A DNA stretch of 64,000 nucleotides, taken from contig NZ_BMJA01000004.1 of the NCBI RefSeq assembly GCF_014642835.1, positions 303,828 through 367,827 on the forward strand, read 5' to 3'. The stretch's first letter is position 1, and each line of letters starts with the position of its first letter. Source of the stretch: Dyella nitratireducens (GTDB lineage Bacteria > Pseudomonadota > Gammaproteobacteria > Xanthomonadales > Rhodanobacteraceae). The translations under genes were made by a program, and so were the position numbers. Below the pieces are notes generated by a model. It saw only the letters and a list, made by a program, of their open reading frames with translations. It was not told where the DNA came from and made no database searches. Positions 45,709 to 53,881 of this stretch are shown one piece after another.

Positions 45709-47337
45709 ATGGGGAAGGGACTTTGGGAGAGACCTTGGGTTCGCCATGTGGCCGTGGCTTTGGGCTATGGTGTTGCGTTCACGGCGTTCCGAGCATTGTC
45801 GCCACCTCAATGGCAGATTACGGCTGGACTGAGGTTCGCCGTGCTTTTGCTTGTTCCTTATCGCTATTGGCTTGCGTTGATCATCGGTGAGTCTGGCTGG
45901 TACATCGGCATGGGTTATGTCTGCGCATCCACCTGGGGCGTGGCTTGGGGGATTGCTTGCGCCATTGCGCCTATCGTCTATGTAGCGCCAGTAGTTTATT
46001 GGCTACGCAAGCACTGGCCTCCAGTTCTGAGCAACGCAACTCACATCAATATGGGCAGGCTGCTCAGTTGTGCCTTGTTGGTAGCTGTGATTGTGATGCT
46101 GCGCGACTTTGGCGTGCTTTTGACCGCAAAAAACCTCCCGTCAGGTTACGATTTGAGCTATTCCAAGTGGGTCCCACGTTACTTTGTGGGTAGCTTCTTG
46201 GGTATTCTTACCGTTGCGCCGCTTGCCTTGCTTGGCTATCAGAAGCTCGTCGTCAAGAGTTGGTCAGAACTGCAAAGCAAAATCGAAAACAGCCGTCTGT
46301 TGTTCGAGAGCGCTTGCCTGGGATTTCCGGTTCTTGCCTTGTTGTTGTGGATTGGATATAGCGCAGCGCCCGACACGCCAATACGGCAAATGGCTCAGGT
46401 TGCCATGTTTCTCCCGGTAGTTTGGTTGGCTTTCCGTCATGGATGGCAGGGGGTAGCCGTTGGGGGAGCGGCGGCAAGCTGCACAGTGATGTTGTTGATG
46501 TCCAACGCAGTATGGGATTTGACAACCCTTCAGGCTGAATCCATCTTGTCGTTTGCCATTTCGACCATGTTGATCATGGGCGCGCGTATCGGGTCGCTCG
46601 ATCAGCATGTTGAGAAGGACCGCACGGACGTTCTCATGGCGCTGGCTTTGGCACAGCGCAGCATTTACTTGGGTGAAATGCAGTTGCGTATGACGTCGAC
46701 GGCGTTGGAGCAGATCAGGGAGGATGTCCAAGCTGGGTTTGCGATGATGATGGGACGCCTTCGTCATCTGCAGCCGGCGATTGACGATCGGGGGTATCAG
46801 CGCCATGCACTGGTTGCGCAGGACCAACTTCACCGCTTAGCTGACGGCCTATATCCCATCGCACTACGGGAACGAGGTCTTCCCAGTGCTTTGCAGGAAG
46901 GCGGCCTGCCGCTCATGCTCAAGGAGGTAGGATTGACCTATTCGTGCGATTTGCGCGGGTCAGTAAGCAGGCTTTCCAACACATTGCGCATGACCATCTA
47001 CCGCATTATTTGGGAGGTCGTGGCTGACGCTTGCACGAAGAAGAATGTGAGCGATATCCGGATCCACTTACGAATTGCGGAAAGACAAGAACGAGTTGGC
47101 GTATTGATCGTTGCCCGTTTTCGAGCGTATCCCGCGCAACTTGCCTTTATCGACTGGGAAGAACTGCTTCCGCGCCTTGTGCGCGGGACCAGTGGCCTTG
47201 GCCTGCGAGCGGTAAGAGACAGGGCGGCGGTTTTCCAGGGGCGCACGCGTACCCGATCCATATCAGGCGGACATCAGATCAGCATTCTGCTGCTTGATCC
47301 CGCCTTACCCGGCGTTGCGATCAGCCCCGCCGGGTGA
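45709..47337 (+). CDS. MASE1 membrane sensor with a degenerate histidine-kinase-like region
   Basis: Membrane protein of 542 residues. The first 300 residues form a MASE1 sensor with eight or so helices (AVALGYGVAFTAFRAL, FAVLLLVPYRYWLALIIGES, WVPRYFVGSFLGILTVAPLA). The cytoplasmic part resembles NarX/UhpB-type kinases, but key residues are altered. The H-box position reads EQIREDVQAGF (residues 334-344) with no histidine, and the N-box IIWEVVADACTKK has D instead of N. The G-box-like GTSGLGLRAVRDRAAVF is kept. It may be a pseudokinase that binds a partner or a ligand. Start follows AAGGGGTGATCG. No response regulator is adjacent. Confidence 0.75.
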   Translation: MGKGLWERPWVRHVAVALGYGVAFTAFRALSPPQWQITAGLRFAVLLLVPYRYWLALIIGESGWYIGMGYVCASTWGVAWGIACAIAPIVYVAPVVYWLRKHWPPVLSNATHINMGRLLSCALLVAVIVMLRDFGVLLTAKNLPSGYDLSYSKWVPRYFVGSFLGILTVAPLALLGYQKLVVKSWSELQSKIENSRLLFESACLGFPVLALLLWIGYSAAPDTPIRQMAQVAMFLPVVWLAFRHGWQGVAVGGAAASCTVMLLMSNAVWDLTTLQAESILSFAISTMLIMGARIGSLDQHVEKDRTDVLMALALAQRSIYLGEMQLRMTSTALEQIREDVQAGFAMMMGRLRHLQPAIDDRGYQRHALVAQDQLHRLADGLYPIALRERGLPSALQEGGLPLMLKEVGLTYSCDLRGSVSRLSNTLRMTIYRIIWEVVADACTKKNVSDIRIHLRIAERQERVGVLIVARFRAYPAQLAFIDWEELLPRLVRGTSGLGLRAVRDRAAVFQGRTRTRSISGGHQISILLLDPALPGVAISPAG

Positions 47338-47357
47338 TGAGTGGCTTGCGGACGTCG

Positions 47358-47813
47358 TCAGTTGAGTGACCCGCAAGCAGAAGGGTCTTGGCATTCGTCG
47401 GCAGTCGAAGCGTTCAGTATCGTCACCCCATTGCCTTGCTGTGTGGCGGTGAGCACGGTTGAACTGTCTCGATAGATCGTGGTTGGCGTTGCTGCTTTTG
47501 TCGAGGACGTATTGGCCGCACGTTGCTGCGGCGTCGACACATATTGGGAGTCTTCTCCAATCGGTAGCGTAATGAATTGTCCTCCTGCCGTCCCGACCGC
47601 ACCAACGACATTCCCGTCAATGTCATTGACCTGGACATATTTGACACCGTTCATGACGAACACATAAACGTGCCAGTGCGGGCTCAAGCTGACATCCACG
47701 GCATTGGGCCATGCCTGCCCCAAACCCGTGGCAGCTGGCTCCGCAGCCACGGCCAGTCCGGACAAGCTCAGGCCCAGAAACATGCCGAGCGCGGCACGAG
47801 TAACTTTACGCAT
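47358..47813 (-). CDS. small exported protein of unknown function
   Basis: Protein of 151 residues with a signal peptide (RKVTRAALGMFLGLSLSGLAVAA). The mature part has a beta-rich segment, HWHVYVFVMNGVKYVQVNDIDGNVVGAV, a TPQQRA linker, and two cysteines near the C-terminus (ECQDPSACGSLN). I do not recognise the family. ATG 47813 follows AAGGGGAAACATC. It faces the MASE1 gene (convergent, 20 bases apart). Confidence 0.65.
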   Translation of the reverse strand: MRKVTRAALGMFLGLSLSGLAVAAEPAATGLGQAWPNAVDVSLSPHWHVYVFVMNGVKYVQVNDIDGNVVGAVGTAGGQFITLPIGEDSQYVSTPQQRAANTSSTKAATPTTIYRDSSTVLTATQQGNGVTILNASTADECQDPSACGSLN

Positions 47814-48013
47814 GATGTTTCCCCTTGCATGGTGAATGGTTAGGAGTGGAACGCAATCTAGCTCCCCGCCTGCGCTGGAAAAGTGATGAGCCAGAGGCAG
47901 CGAGAGCACCATTCAGCAGGCCACAAGGGGGCGTGATGAGCTTGTGAACGTGCGAGAATGTGCCTCGCCCGTCACTATGCTCGTAACCGATTACTCCGGG
48001 ATTAGGGGGTTCT

Positions 48014-49261
48014 ATGGGTACAGACGCCACGGCTCCATCGTCACTGATTTCTACCAGCATTCAACACGTATTCGTGCTGATGCTGGAAAACCGGTCGTTC
48101 GATCATCTGTTTGCGCATTCGGGCATACCTGGCATCGTCGCCGCTACATCCCAAAATACGAATGCTTACGGCGGCAATGTCTATGCATTTGGTGATGGCG
48201 CGCCAGTCCAGATGCCGACCGATCCTGGGCATGAGTTCACGGATGTGCTTGAACAGCTCTGCGGCGCTGGCATCCAGTACCAGAGAGGACAAGCCTATCC
48301 GCCCGTCGACAACTCCGGCTTTGTTTCCAACTACGCAACAGCAAAGGACGAAGGAACGCCGCCGCAACCGGCCGCCGCAGGGGAGGTCATGCGGGGTGCT
48401 TTCATCAGTACAGCGTCGCCGGCACTCTATAAGTTGGCTACCGAGTTCGTACTGTGCGATGGCTGGCATTCGTCACTGCCCGGGCCGACATGGCCGAATC
48501 GGTATTTCCTGCATGGGGCGTCATCGGCGGGTTTGGATCATTCGCCGACCTCCGCGGAAATGAGCGACTGGGAATGCGTCGATGGTTTTCCTTATCCGAA
48601 GGGATCGATCTTTGATGCGTTGGGCAAGGGTAACTATCACCTTTACCAGGACCAGCTGGGTTCGATGTTGGGGCGTGTGCCACAGATTGCATCCATCAAG
48701 GGCATCAGCTTCTTCGACATCGACGATCTGTCGCATTTCGAGAGCGACCTTGCGGCAGGCTATACCGCCCGCTATACCTTTATCGAACCCAGCTACGGCG
48801 ATATCGTGCACGATACGTACGAGGGTGGCAGTTCGCAGCATCCGATGGATGGTTTAAGTGGCGGCGATCAACTGGTGGCTCGTGTCTACAACGCCATTCG
48901 CCAATCACCGCTGTGGGAAAAAAGCCTGCTTGTGATCCTCTATGACGAACATGGTGGCTTTTACGATTCCGTCAAACCTGGCAATGCGGTTCCTCCGAAC
49001 GATGGTGCCGATCAGTCCTTGAACACCAACGGGTTCTTGTTTGACGTTTACGGTGTGCGGGTGCCTGCTATTGTCGTATCACCCTGGGTAGCGCAAGGTC
49101 GCGTCGACCACACCGTATACGACCACACTTCTGTGCTTGCCACGATCGAGCGACTGTTCAACCTGCCAGCGCTCACCGATCGCGACAGAAACGCCAAGGA
49201 CTTGCTATCCCTGATCACAACCACCTGCCGCGCGGATTGCCCGCAAGGGATCGGATCATGA
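48014..49261 (+). CDS. alkaline-phosphatase-superfamily phosphoesterase (PF04185, phospholipase C/AcpA-like)
   Basis: Protein of 415 residues of the phosphoesterase family (acid phosphatase AcpA and phospholipase C group). The metal/nucleophile region LMLENRSFDHLFAHS (residues 23-37), the HSSLPGPTWPNRYFLHGA stretch, VILYDEHGGFYDSV and VRVPAIVVSPWV with a late YDHTSVLATIERLF are all in place. No N-terminal signal peptide is seen, unlike many relatives, so the protein may be cytosolic or use another export route. Start at 48014 follows TTAGGGGGTTCT. The next gene starts within its stop codon, so the two are coupled. Confidence 0.85.
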   Translation: MGTDATAPSSLISTSIQHVFVLMLENRSFDHLFAHSGIPGIVAATSQNTNAYGGNVYAFGDGAPVQMPTDPGHEFTDVLEQLCGAGIQYQRGQAYPPVDNSGFVSNYATAKDEGTPPQPAAAGEVMRGAFISTASPALYKLATEFVLCDGWHSSLPGPTWPNRYFLHGASSAGLDHSPTSAEMSDWECVDGFPYPKGSIFDALGKGNYHLYQDQLGSMLGRVPQIASIKGISFFDIDDLSHFESDLAAGYTARYTFIEPSYGDIVHDTYEGGSSQHPMDGLSGGDQLVARVYNAIRQSPLWEKSLLVILYDEHGGFYDSVKPGNAVPPNDGADQSLNTNGFLFDVYGVRVPAIVVSPWVAQGRVDHTVYDHTSVLATIERLFNLPALTDRDRNAKDLLSLITTTCRADCPQGIGS

Positions 49262-49506
49262 ATCAGATGCCCACTCCAGATCTGCGCGACGATGAACCCC
49301 TGCGCGATGGCAGTCCCCTGATGGGTTATCTGCATGTGTTGAGGAAGGCGCACATGGCCTTGGTCGGGCGGGATGAGGCGCATCGGCGCTTCCATCTCAT
49401 GTCCACGCGTGGGCATGCCAGGAAGTACATCGAGGAGTTGATGCCGCTGCTGTTGAAAGAGCGCGACAGGCACCGGTTGAAGCGGGTTGGTGCTCGCGTC
49501 AGCTAA
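49258..49506 (+). CDS. small hypothetical protein coupled to the phosphoesterase
   Basis: Protein of 82 residues, charged and helical (GYLHVLRKAHMALVGRDEAHR, KYIEELMPLLLKERDRH). The ATG overlaps the phosphoesterase stop (ATGA), implying coupled translation and a related role. No family recognised. Confidence 0.6.
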   Translation: MNQMPTPDLRDDEPLRDGSPLMGYLHVLRKAHMALVGRDEAHRRFHLMSTRGHARKYIEELMPLLLKERDRHRLKRVGARVS

Positions 49507-49775
49507 TGAGAAATGTGAAGGAAACAAGTCACTTCCCGTGCGGTTGGAAGCGACAATTCCTTACGAGGAAGTTGCTGCTTTATTGGGCGGGTACGACTTT
49601 AGTTTTTATGTGTCGATCAATAAATCAACTTGGAATCGTTCTTAACAATGTGCTGGATAACGGTTCCAGGTTCCGAGGTATTCCCACGTTTTTCGCCGCT
49701 CGAAACATGTAGGGGTGCCTAAGAATCTGGATCAGTTTGTTGTGGGACCTCTCTTTGAACGCCCCAGGCTTGATT
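49507..49775. other. gene-free stretch with a possible solo end of the MITE-like element
   Basis: No coding frame supported. At about 49677 the sequence GGTATTCCCACGTTTTTCG resembles one end of the element at 36057 (TATATCCCCACGTTTTTCG). The other end is not seen, so this may be a decayed copy. Confidence 0.4.
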
Positions 49776-50342
49776 TCAGTGACCCGCGTTGCCAAGGATG
49801 ACATCGATAGTCGTCACATTATGAATCCACCGCGCAGGCCGCTTATCGCCCGGTAAGACAAGACGAAAGGGGCCATCCTTGGTCAACGGCTGACCGTCTC
49901 GCGTATCCGCCAAAATGACCTGCTCGTTGCCCAGCATCGGATCGAGTTCGCCAAGGCTGAAAACAACTTGATAGTTGTCGGACGCCGTCACGCGCACCAT
50001 CGTTGCCATGTTGTGGCCACGCAACTGTTCGCCGCTGGGCACGCCGGCATGTTGCAGAACGTCTTTGAGAGATACGCCTTGCCAGTGGGCGGCCGATTCG
50101 TGATGAATGGCTGTCGTGTCGATGCTCATGCGCGGCATGCCGGCGAGTGCTTGGCGATCCAATGTCATCGCCGGCTTGCCGTCAATCAGCACGCGAAGGG
50201 TTGGTGGAGCCGAAGGTGTCGTTTGTGCGCGGACAAGGGAAGCAGGCAGAGCGAGTCCACCGAGAAGCAACGTTGCACCTAGGGTTTGCCAACGTGCGCG
50301 ACTCCATCGTTGGATGGATATACGTCTACTACCGAAAAGCAT
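49776..50342 (-). CDS. exported molybdopterin-domain (sulfite-oxidase-like) protein
   Basis: Protein of 188 residues with a signal peptide (ATLLLGGLALPASLVRA after a basic segment) and a single oxidoreductase molybdopterin-binding domain: LRVLIDGKPAMTLDRQALAG, HWQGVSLKDVLQHAGV, DNYQVVFSLGELDP and RLVLPGDKRPARWIHNV. The cysteine that ligates Mo in true sulfite oxidases is not present in this short form, so it may be a cofactor-free or partial family member. Start ATG 50342 is chosen from GGGAGCAACGC; a longer in-frame start at 50408 exists. It marks the left edge of the AT-richer region. Confidence 0.72.
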   Translation of the reverse strand: MLFGSRRISIQRWSRARWQTLGATLLLGGLALPASLVRAQTTPSAPPTLRVLIDGKPAMTLDRQALAGMPRMSIDTTAIHHESAAHWQGVSLKDVLQHAGVPSGEQLRGHNMATMVRVTASDNYQVVFSLGELDPMLGNEQVILADTRDGQPLTKDGPFRLVLPGDKRPARWIHNVTTIDVILGNAGH

Positions 50343-50652
50343 TTGCGTTGCTCCCAGTGTCTGCCCAGACGTTATGCGATGAAGTGGAAGTATAGAGGGG
50401 TGTTTCAACCCTGCGCCTCAATCCAAAAGGCGAAATCGAAGGAAAGTATTTCGAAACGTTGCGCTCCCTCATTCATAAGGCAGAACGGCTTCGGCTTGAA
50501 GACCGCCTCGCTAAGGTAGAGGAGTCAGGTGGTCGAGGAAAGCGTCTTTGAATGTCTTCTCTTTCGTCTAACGACATTGGACGATTTCGAAGTCGGCACC
50601 CTATTGACAAGAGTAAGGAAACTGATTGGATGATTTCATTTGGAGCTTTTCC
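50343..50652. other. intergenic stretch with a possible gene fragment
   Basis: No complete gene. From about 50410 to 50551 the plus strand has a frame whose product is charged and helical (NPKGEIEGKYFETLRSLIHK and RLRLEDRLAKVEESGGRGKR). It has no start codon after the preceding stop, so it looks like the tail of a broken gene. Confidence 0.35.
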
Positions 50653-51003
50653 ATGCCGAAATCATCCAACCACCGCGCTCAACGTTACTTTCCCGACGAG
50701 AATAGGACCCGCGCAATTCTCGAAGCATTTGACCTGACACTGTTGGAACCAGACGAGCAACACCGCCTGTGGGGCTACCGTTGGATACTAGACATTCGGA
50801 GTGTCAAACATCCCTGCGAAGCCGAGAACAGTATTTGGGCTCATTTCACGGTCTACACGCTCTGGTGGTACGACAACGCTTTGCAGTACGACCATCTGAC
50901 GTCCCGCTATCGAGATGGCATAGAGGCTGAGCGTCAAACTATTCGACAGTGGGTGGAGCGAGGCGCTCGAGTCAGTGAATTGCCTTATAAAGCAGAGGTG
51001 TGA
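50653..51003 (+). CDS. hypothetical protein
   Basis: Protein of 116 residues, rich in aromatic and charged residues (LWGYRWILDIRSVKHPCEAE, AHFTVYTLWWYDNALQYDHL, IRQWVERGARVSEL). No signal or membrane segment. ATG 50653 follows TGGAGCTTTTCC. I recognise no family. It lies in the AT-richer part left of the peptide operon and is read convergently to it. Confidence 0.5.
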   Translation: MPKSSNHRAQRYFPDENRTRAILEAFDLTLLEPDEQHRLWGYRWILDIRSVKHPCEAENSIWAHFTVYTLWWYDNALQYDHLTSRYRDGIEAERQTIRQWVERGARVSELPYKAEV

Positions 51004-51024
51004 GGTGACCTGGCTTGGCGGAGG

Positions 51025-51219
51025 TTGGACCCTTGGGATGAGAGATGGCTTGCCAAGGTCAAGAAGAAGCGGAGCCATCCTTTGTTTTTGAGCCGACTTT
51101 CGCTGGAAGAACATCTTCGAGAGGCAATTCAGACCATGGACGCTGAGCGGGAAAGGGATGCACTATGTAAACAGCTCCCTGAAAGTAGCAAGTCGGCACT
51201 GCCAGGAGCGCGTTTGTGA
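51025..51219 (+). CDS. possible small hypothetical protein
   Basis: Frame of 64 residues with helical charged character (LSRLSLEEHLREAIQTMDAE). It would start with TTG right after GGCGGAGG, which is unusual. It may be a fragment of a larger broken gene. Confidence 0.25.
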   Translation: MDPWDERWLAKVKKKRSHPLFLSRLSLEEHLREAIQTMDAERERDALCKQLPESSKSALPGARL

Positions 51220-51263
51220 ACGATGTTTTCTTTGCCTAAAGCATCTACCTCTCGAAAGAACCG

Positions 51264-52604
51264 CTATGAAGCAGTCGCAAGTTGATGCGTGGGTGCATCA
51301 ACATACTTGCGGGGCATCAGAGAAAGCAAGGCGATGGCAGGAAGGCTGGTGAGACTGACGAATAGGAAGAAGACGCCATAGGCTTCCAGACGATCACCAC
51401 CCTCCCCAAGATGGGCGATGGCCAAACCGGACAGCCCACTCAGAAGCTTGCCAAACAAGGAATAGACGCATGTCAGCGCGGCATACTGAGAGGCGGCACG
51501 TTCTGCACTGATGAATTGCGACATGTATAAAACAAGTGCAACACCCGTAAAGCTGGACGCAATGTTTTCAAACGAGCCAGATAGGATTGCGACCAATTGA
51601 CTTCCACCCGAAAATGCGAGAATCGCGAAAGTGAGGACGGCGATGAACTGAAGCATGGCCCCAACCATCATGGATTTAACCAAGCCAAATCGGATGGTAG
51701 AGGCACCCGCGACGACGATTCCAAAGAATGAAGAAATCACCCCGACACCAAGATGAATCGCTGCCAAGAAGTCCTTGCTGATACCAACGTCGTGATACAA
51801 GGGATTTATCATCGGGTAGATGATGACGTCAGGCATTCTGTAGAACGCTACAACCAAGAAGATAAGTACCCACGCCCATTTGCCTGGACTAACTTTCGAG
51901 AGTTTTAAATTCACGCGCCGTTGCGCAGTGGCAGTCTTGTCATGGAGATCGATTTCTTTCCCCGATGAGATGAAAGAGGGCTCAATAGCCCTGTAAGCGG
52001 CAAGGATGGGGAGCAGCATCAATATTGTCATGGATGCGTAGGACGCTGACCACCCAATGTGCGTTGCCAACAGAAAGACGATGCCATCGCTCAATAGAAG
52101 CGCGATACGGTAGCCAAATTGGTAATAGGTGAGCGCTTCGCTTGGATTGGAAAACGCCATCGCCGACTCGATGCGAAAAGCGTCTACAGAGATGTCCTGG
52201 CTGGCCCCAGCGAACGCGGCAATGATGCAAAAGCAGGCCATCATCGTCACATTTTTAAAGTACCCAGCAATCATCAAACCTACCAGTGAGATCATCACTA
52301 ACACCTGCGCCAGGATGATCCAACCCGTTCGGCGCCTAGTGGTGTGTTGAAAGAGGAACGGCTTTCGGGTGTCTAAATACCTCGCCCACAAAATTTTCAG
52401 CGAGTACGGAAGCATGGCCCATGAAAAGAGGCCGATGACGGCCAATGGCGTTGATATCTCACTGAGCCAAAAGCCCAGCGTACTTCCGATAAGGGGGTAG
52501 GGCAGGCCACTGCCAAAGCCAAGGCCTAGCATGGCTATCCCATTGGGTGACTTCAGAACTGTCTTGATGTCAGAGACGTGGGCGTTGAATTTTGCAAACG
52601 TCAT
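51264..52604 (-). CDS. MFS transporter, AmpG-like
   Basis: Inner-membrane transporter of 446 residues with 12 predicted helices. The opening LGLGFGSGLPYPLIGSTLGF and PYSLKILWARYLDTR match the AmpG muropeptide-permease group, including the ASQDISVDAFRIE motif in the fifth helix. AmpG brings anhydromuropeptides into the cytosol. In this setting, last in the peptide operon and 32 bases after the HlyD gene, it might serve uptake, self-protection or export, which I cannot tell. ATG 52604 follows GAGGTCAAGCAAC. Confidence 0.8.
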   Translation of the reverse strand: MTFAKFNAHVSDIKTVLKSPNGIAMLGLGFGSGLPYPLIGSTLGFWLSEISTPLAVIGLFSWAMLPYSLKILWARYLDTRKPFLFQHTTRRRTGWIILAQVLVMISLVGLMIAGYFKNVTMMACFCIIAAFAGASQDISVDAFRIESAMAFSNPSEALTYYQFGYRIALLLSDGIVFLLATHIGWSASYASMTILMLLPILAAYRAIEPSFISSGKEIDLHDKTATAQRRVNLKLSKVSPGKWAWVLIFLVVAFYRMPDVIIYPMINPLYHDVGISKDFLAAIHLGVGVISSFFGIVVAGASTIRFGLVKSMMVGAMLQFIAVLTFAILAFSGGSQLVAILSGSFENIASSFTGVALVLYMSQFISAERAASQYAALTCVYSLFGKLLSGLSGLAIAHLGEGGDRLEAYGVFFLFVSLTSLPAIALLSLMPRKYVDAPTHQLATAS

Positions 52605-52636
52605 GTTGCTTGACCTCGATATCCCTATTTGAAGAA

Positions 52637-53881
52637 CTATTCGGTGGCACGCCTCTTGGCGGCCAGGAGTGGGTCGACCACCCATTGCAAAAGGGTGCGA
52701 TGGTCGGTGATGACGTCAGCCTTCAGGGTCATGCCCGGTTGAAGCGCACGCGCTTTCCCATAGGTCTCAACGTTTTCTTCGGAGAGGCGCACCTTGACGA
52801 CGTACGTGGCCTCTTTAAAGACAATGGGAGAGGCAATCTGATTGGGCGTCACAGCTGCTTTGCTTACTCCTATGACTGTTCCGCGTATAGCGCCATAACG
52901 CTGAAAAGGGTAAGCGTCGACCATCACTCTGACGGTCTGCCCTACTTCAACAAAGCCCGCTCGTTCTGTGGGCACCAAGATCTCTGCGATAAGCGCGCCA
53001 GAGAGAGGAGAGATGGCAAACAAAGGAGTGTTGGGGACGGCTGATTGACCAACAGAGAGATTGATGTAAGAGATGCGACCTGCGATGGGGGCACTGAGGA
53101 TGTTCGAACCTTGAGCACTTGCCTCAGCGAGCGACTGAGTTAAGGCATACCGATCGGCGCGAAGCTTGGAAGCATTGCTCTCAGTCGATTGTTCGGTCGT
53201 CTGTATTTGGACGCTGGCTTCCCGAGCCTCTTCCATCTTGGACGCAATCTGTCTATCGATATCAGCCAAGGACTGCTCTCTCCCCAGCAAGGAGTCCCTG
53301 CGTCGGTCGTTTTCATCTTGCGAGACATAGCCCTTGTCCACCCCGGATTTAATACGGTCGATCTGCACTTTGGCAATCTCGACCTGCTCTTTTTCCAGTG
53401 ACTGTTGGAGCTTCAGGTTTTCGGCTTCAGACCGGAGTGCATCTGCGTGTTGTTTCAATCTCGCTACCTCAAGGACGCCACTCTTTGCGTTCTCTGAAAT
53501 TTGGGCATCGAGCTCAGCAATCCTTGCCGTAATATGGGTTTTCTCCTCTGTCGCGAGGCTCCCGTTGGGGCCAGTGGTGTCCGTGTTGAGGGTTGCCAAG
53601 CTCTCGCCCTGTTTGACCACATGGCCAAGTTGGACCTGTACTGACGTGGCGATTCCACCTTTTGGGGAGTAGACCTGAGCAATACCGACATCGGGGGTCA
53701 ACCACCCACTGACGGTTTCCTTTTGAGGGATGGGCATCGTACAGAGAAGGATGAAGACGACAACCGTAATCACTGCTACCAAAACCGTTAACCAGAGCAA
53801 CGACGGAGGTTGATGGATGGTTGTCACGCCATAAAGCTGTCTACGCTTGCCTTCCAATGCTTCGGAGCGAAACAGCGTCAT
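52637..53881 (-). CDS. HlyD-family periplasmic adaptor (peptide exporter subunit)
   Basis: Membrane-fusion protein of 414 residues that links the inner-membrane exporter to an outer-membrane channel. One membrane helix (LLWLTVLVAVITVVVFILL), a lipoyl-like half (GIATSVQVQLGHVVKQGESL), and a long coiled coil (HITARIAELDAQISENAKSG through EEAREASVQIQTTEQS) are followed by the second lipoyl half (SAPIAGRISYINLSVGQS) and a beta-barrel domain. This is the architecture of CvaA/RaxA-type bacteriocin adaptors. Start ATG overlaps the upstream exporter stop by 4 bases. No TolC-like gene is nearby; a genome-encoded TolC is assumed. Confidence 0.88.
   Translation of the reverse strand: MTLFRSEALEGKRRQLYGVTTIHQPPSLLWLTVLVAVITVVVFILLCTMPIPQKETVSGWLTPDVGIAQVYSPKGGIATSVQVQLGHVVKQGESLATLNTDTTGPNGSLATEEKTHITARIAELDAQISENAKSGVLEVARLKQHADALRSEAENLKLQQSLEKEQVEIAKVQIDRIKSGVDKGYVSQDENDRRRDSLLGREQSLADIDRQIASKMEEAREASVQIQTTEQSTESNASKLRADRYALTQSLAEASAQGSNILSAPIAGRISYINLSVGQSAVPNTPLFAISPLSGALIAEILVPTERAGFVEVGQTVRVMVDAYPFQRYGAIRGTVIGVSKAAVTPNQIASPIVFKEATYVVKVRLSEENVETYGKARALQPGMTLKADVITDHRTLLQWVVDPLLAAKRRATE

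Noticed and set aside
45427..45810. 127-residue minus-strand frame between recC and the MASE1 gene
   Set aside because: Overlaps the start of the MASE1 gene, and its arginine-rich product has no features of a real protein.
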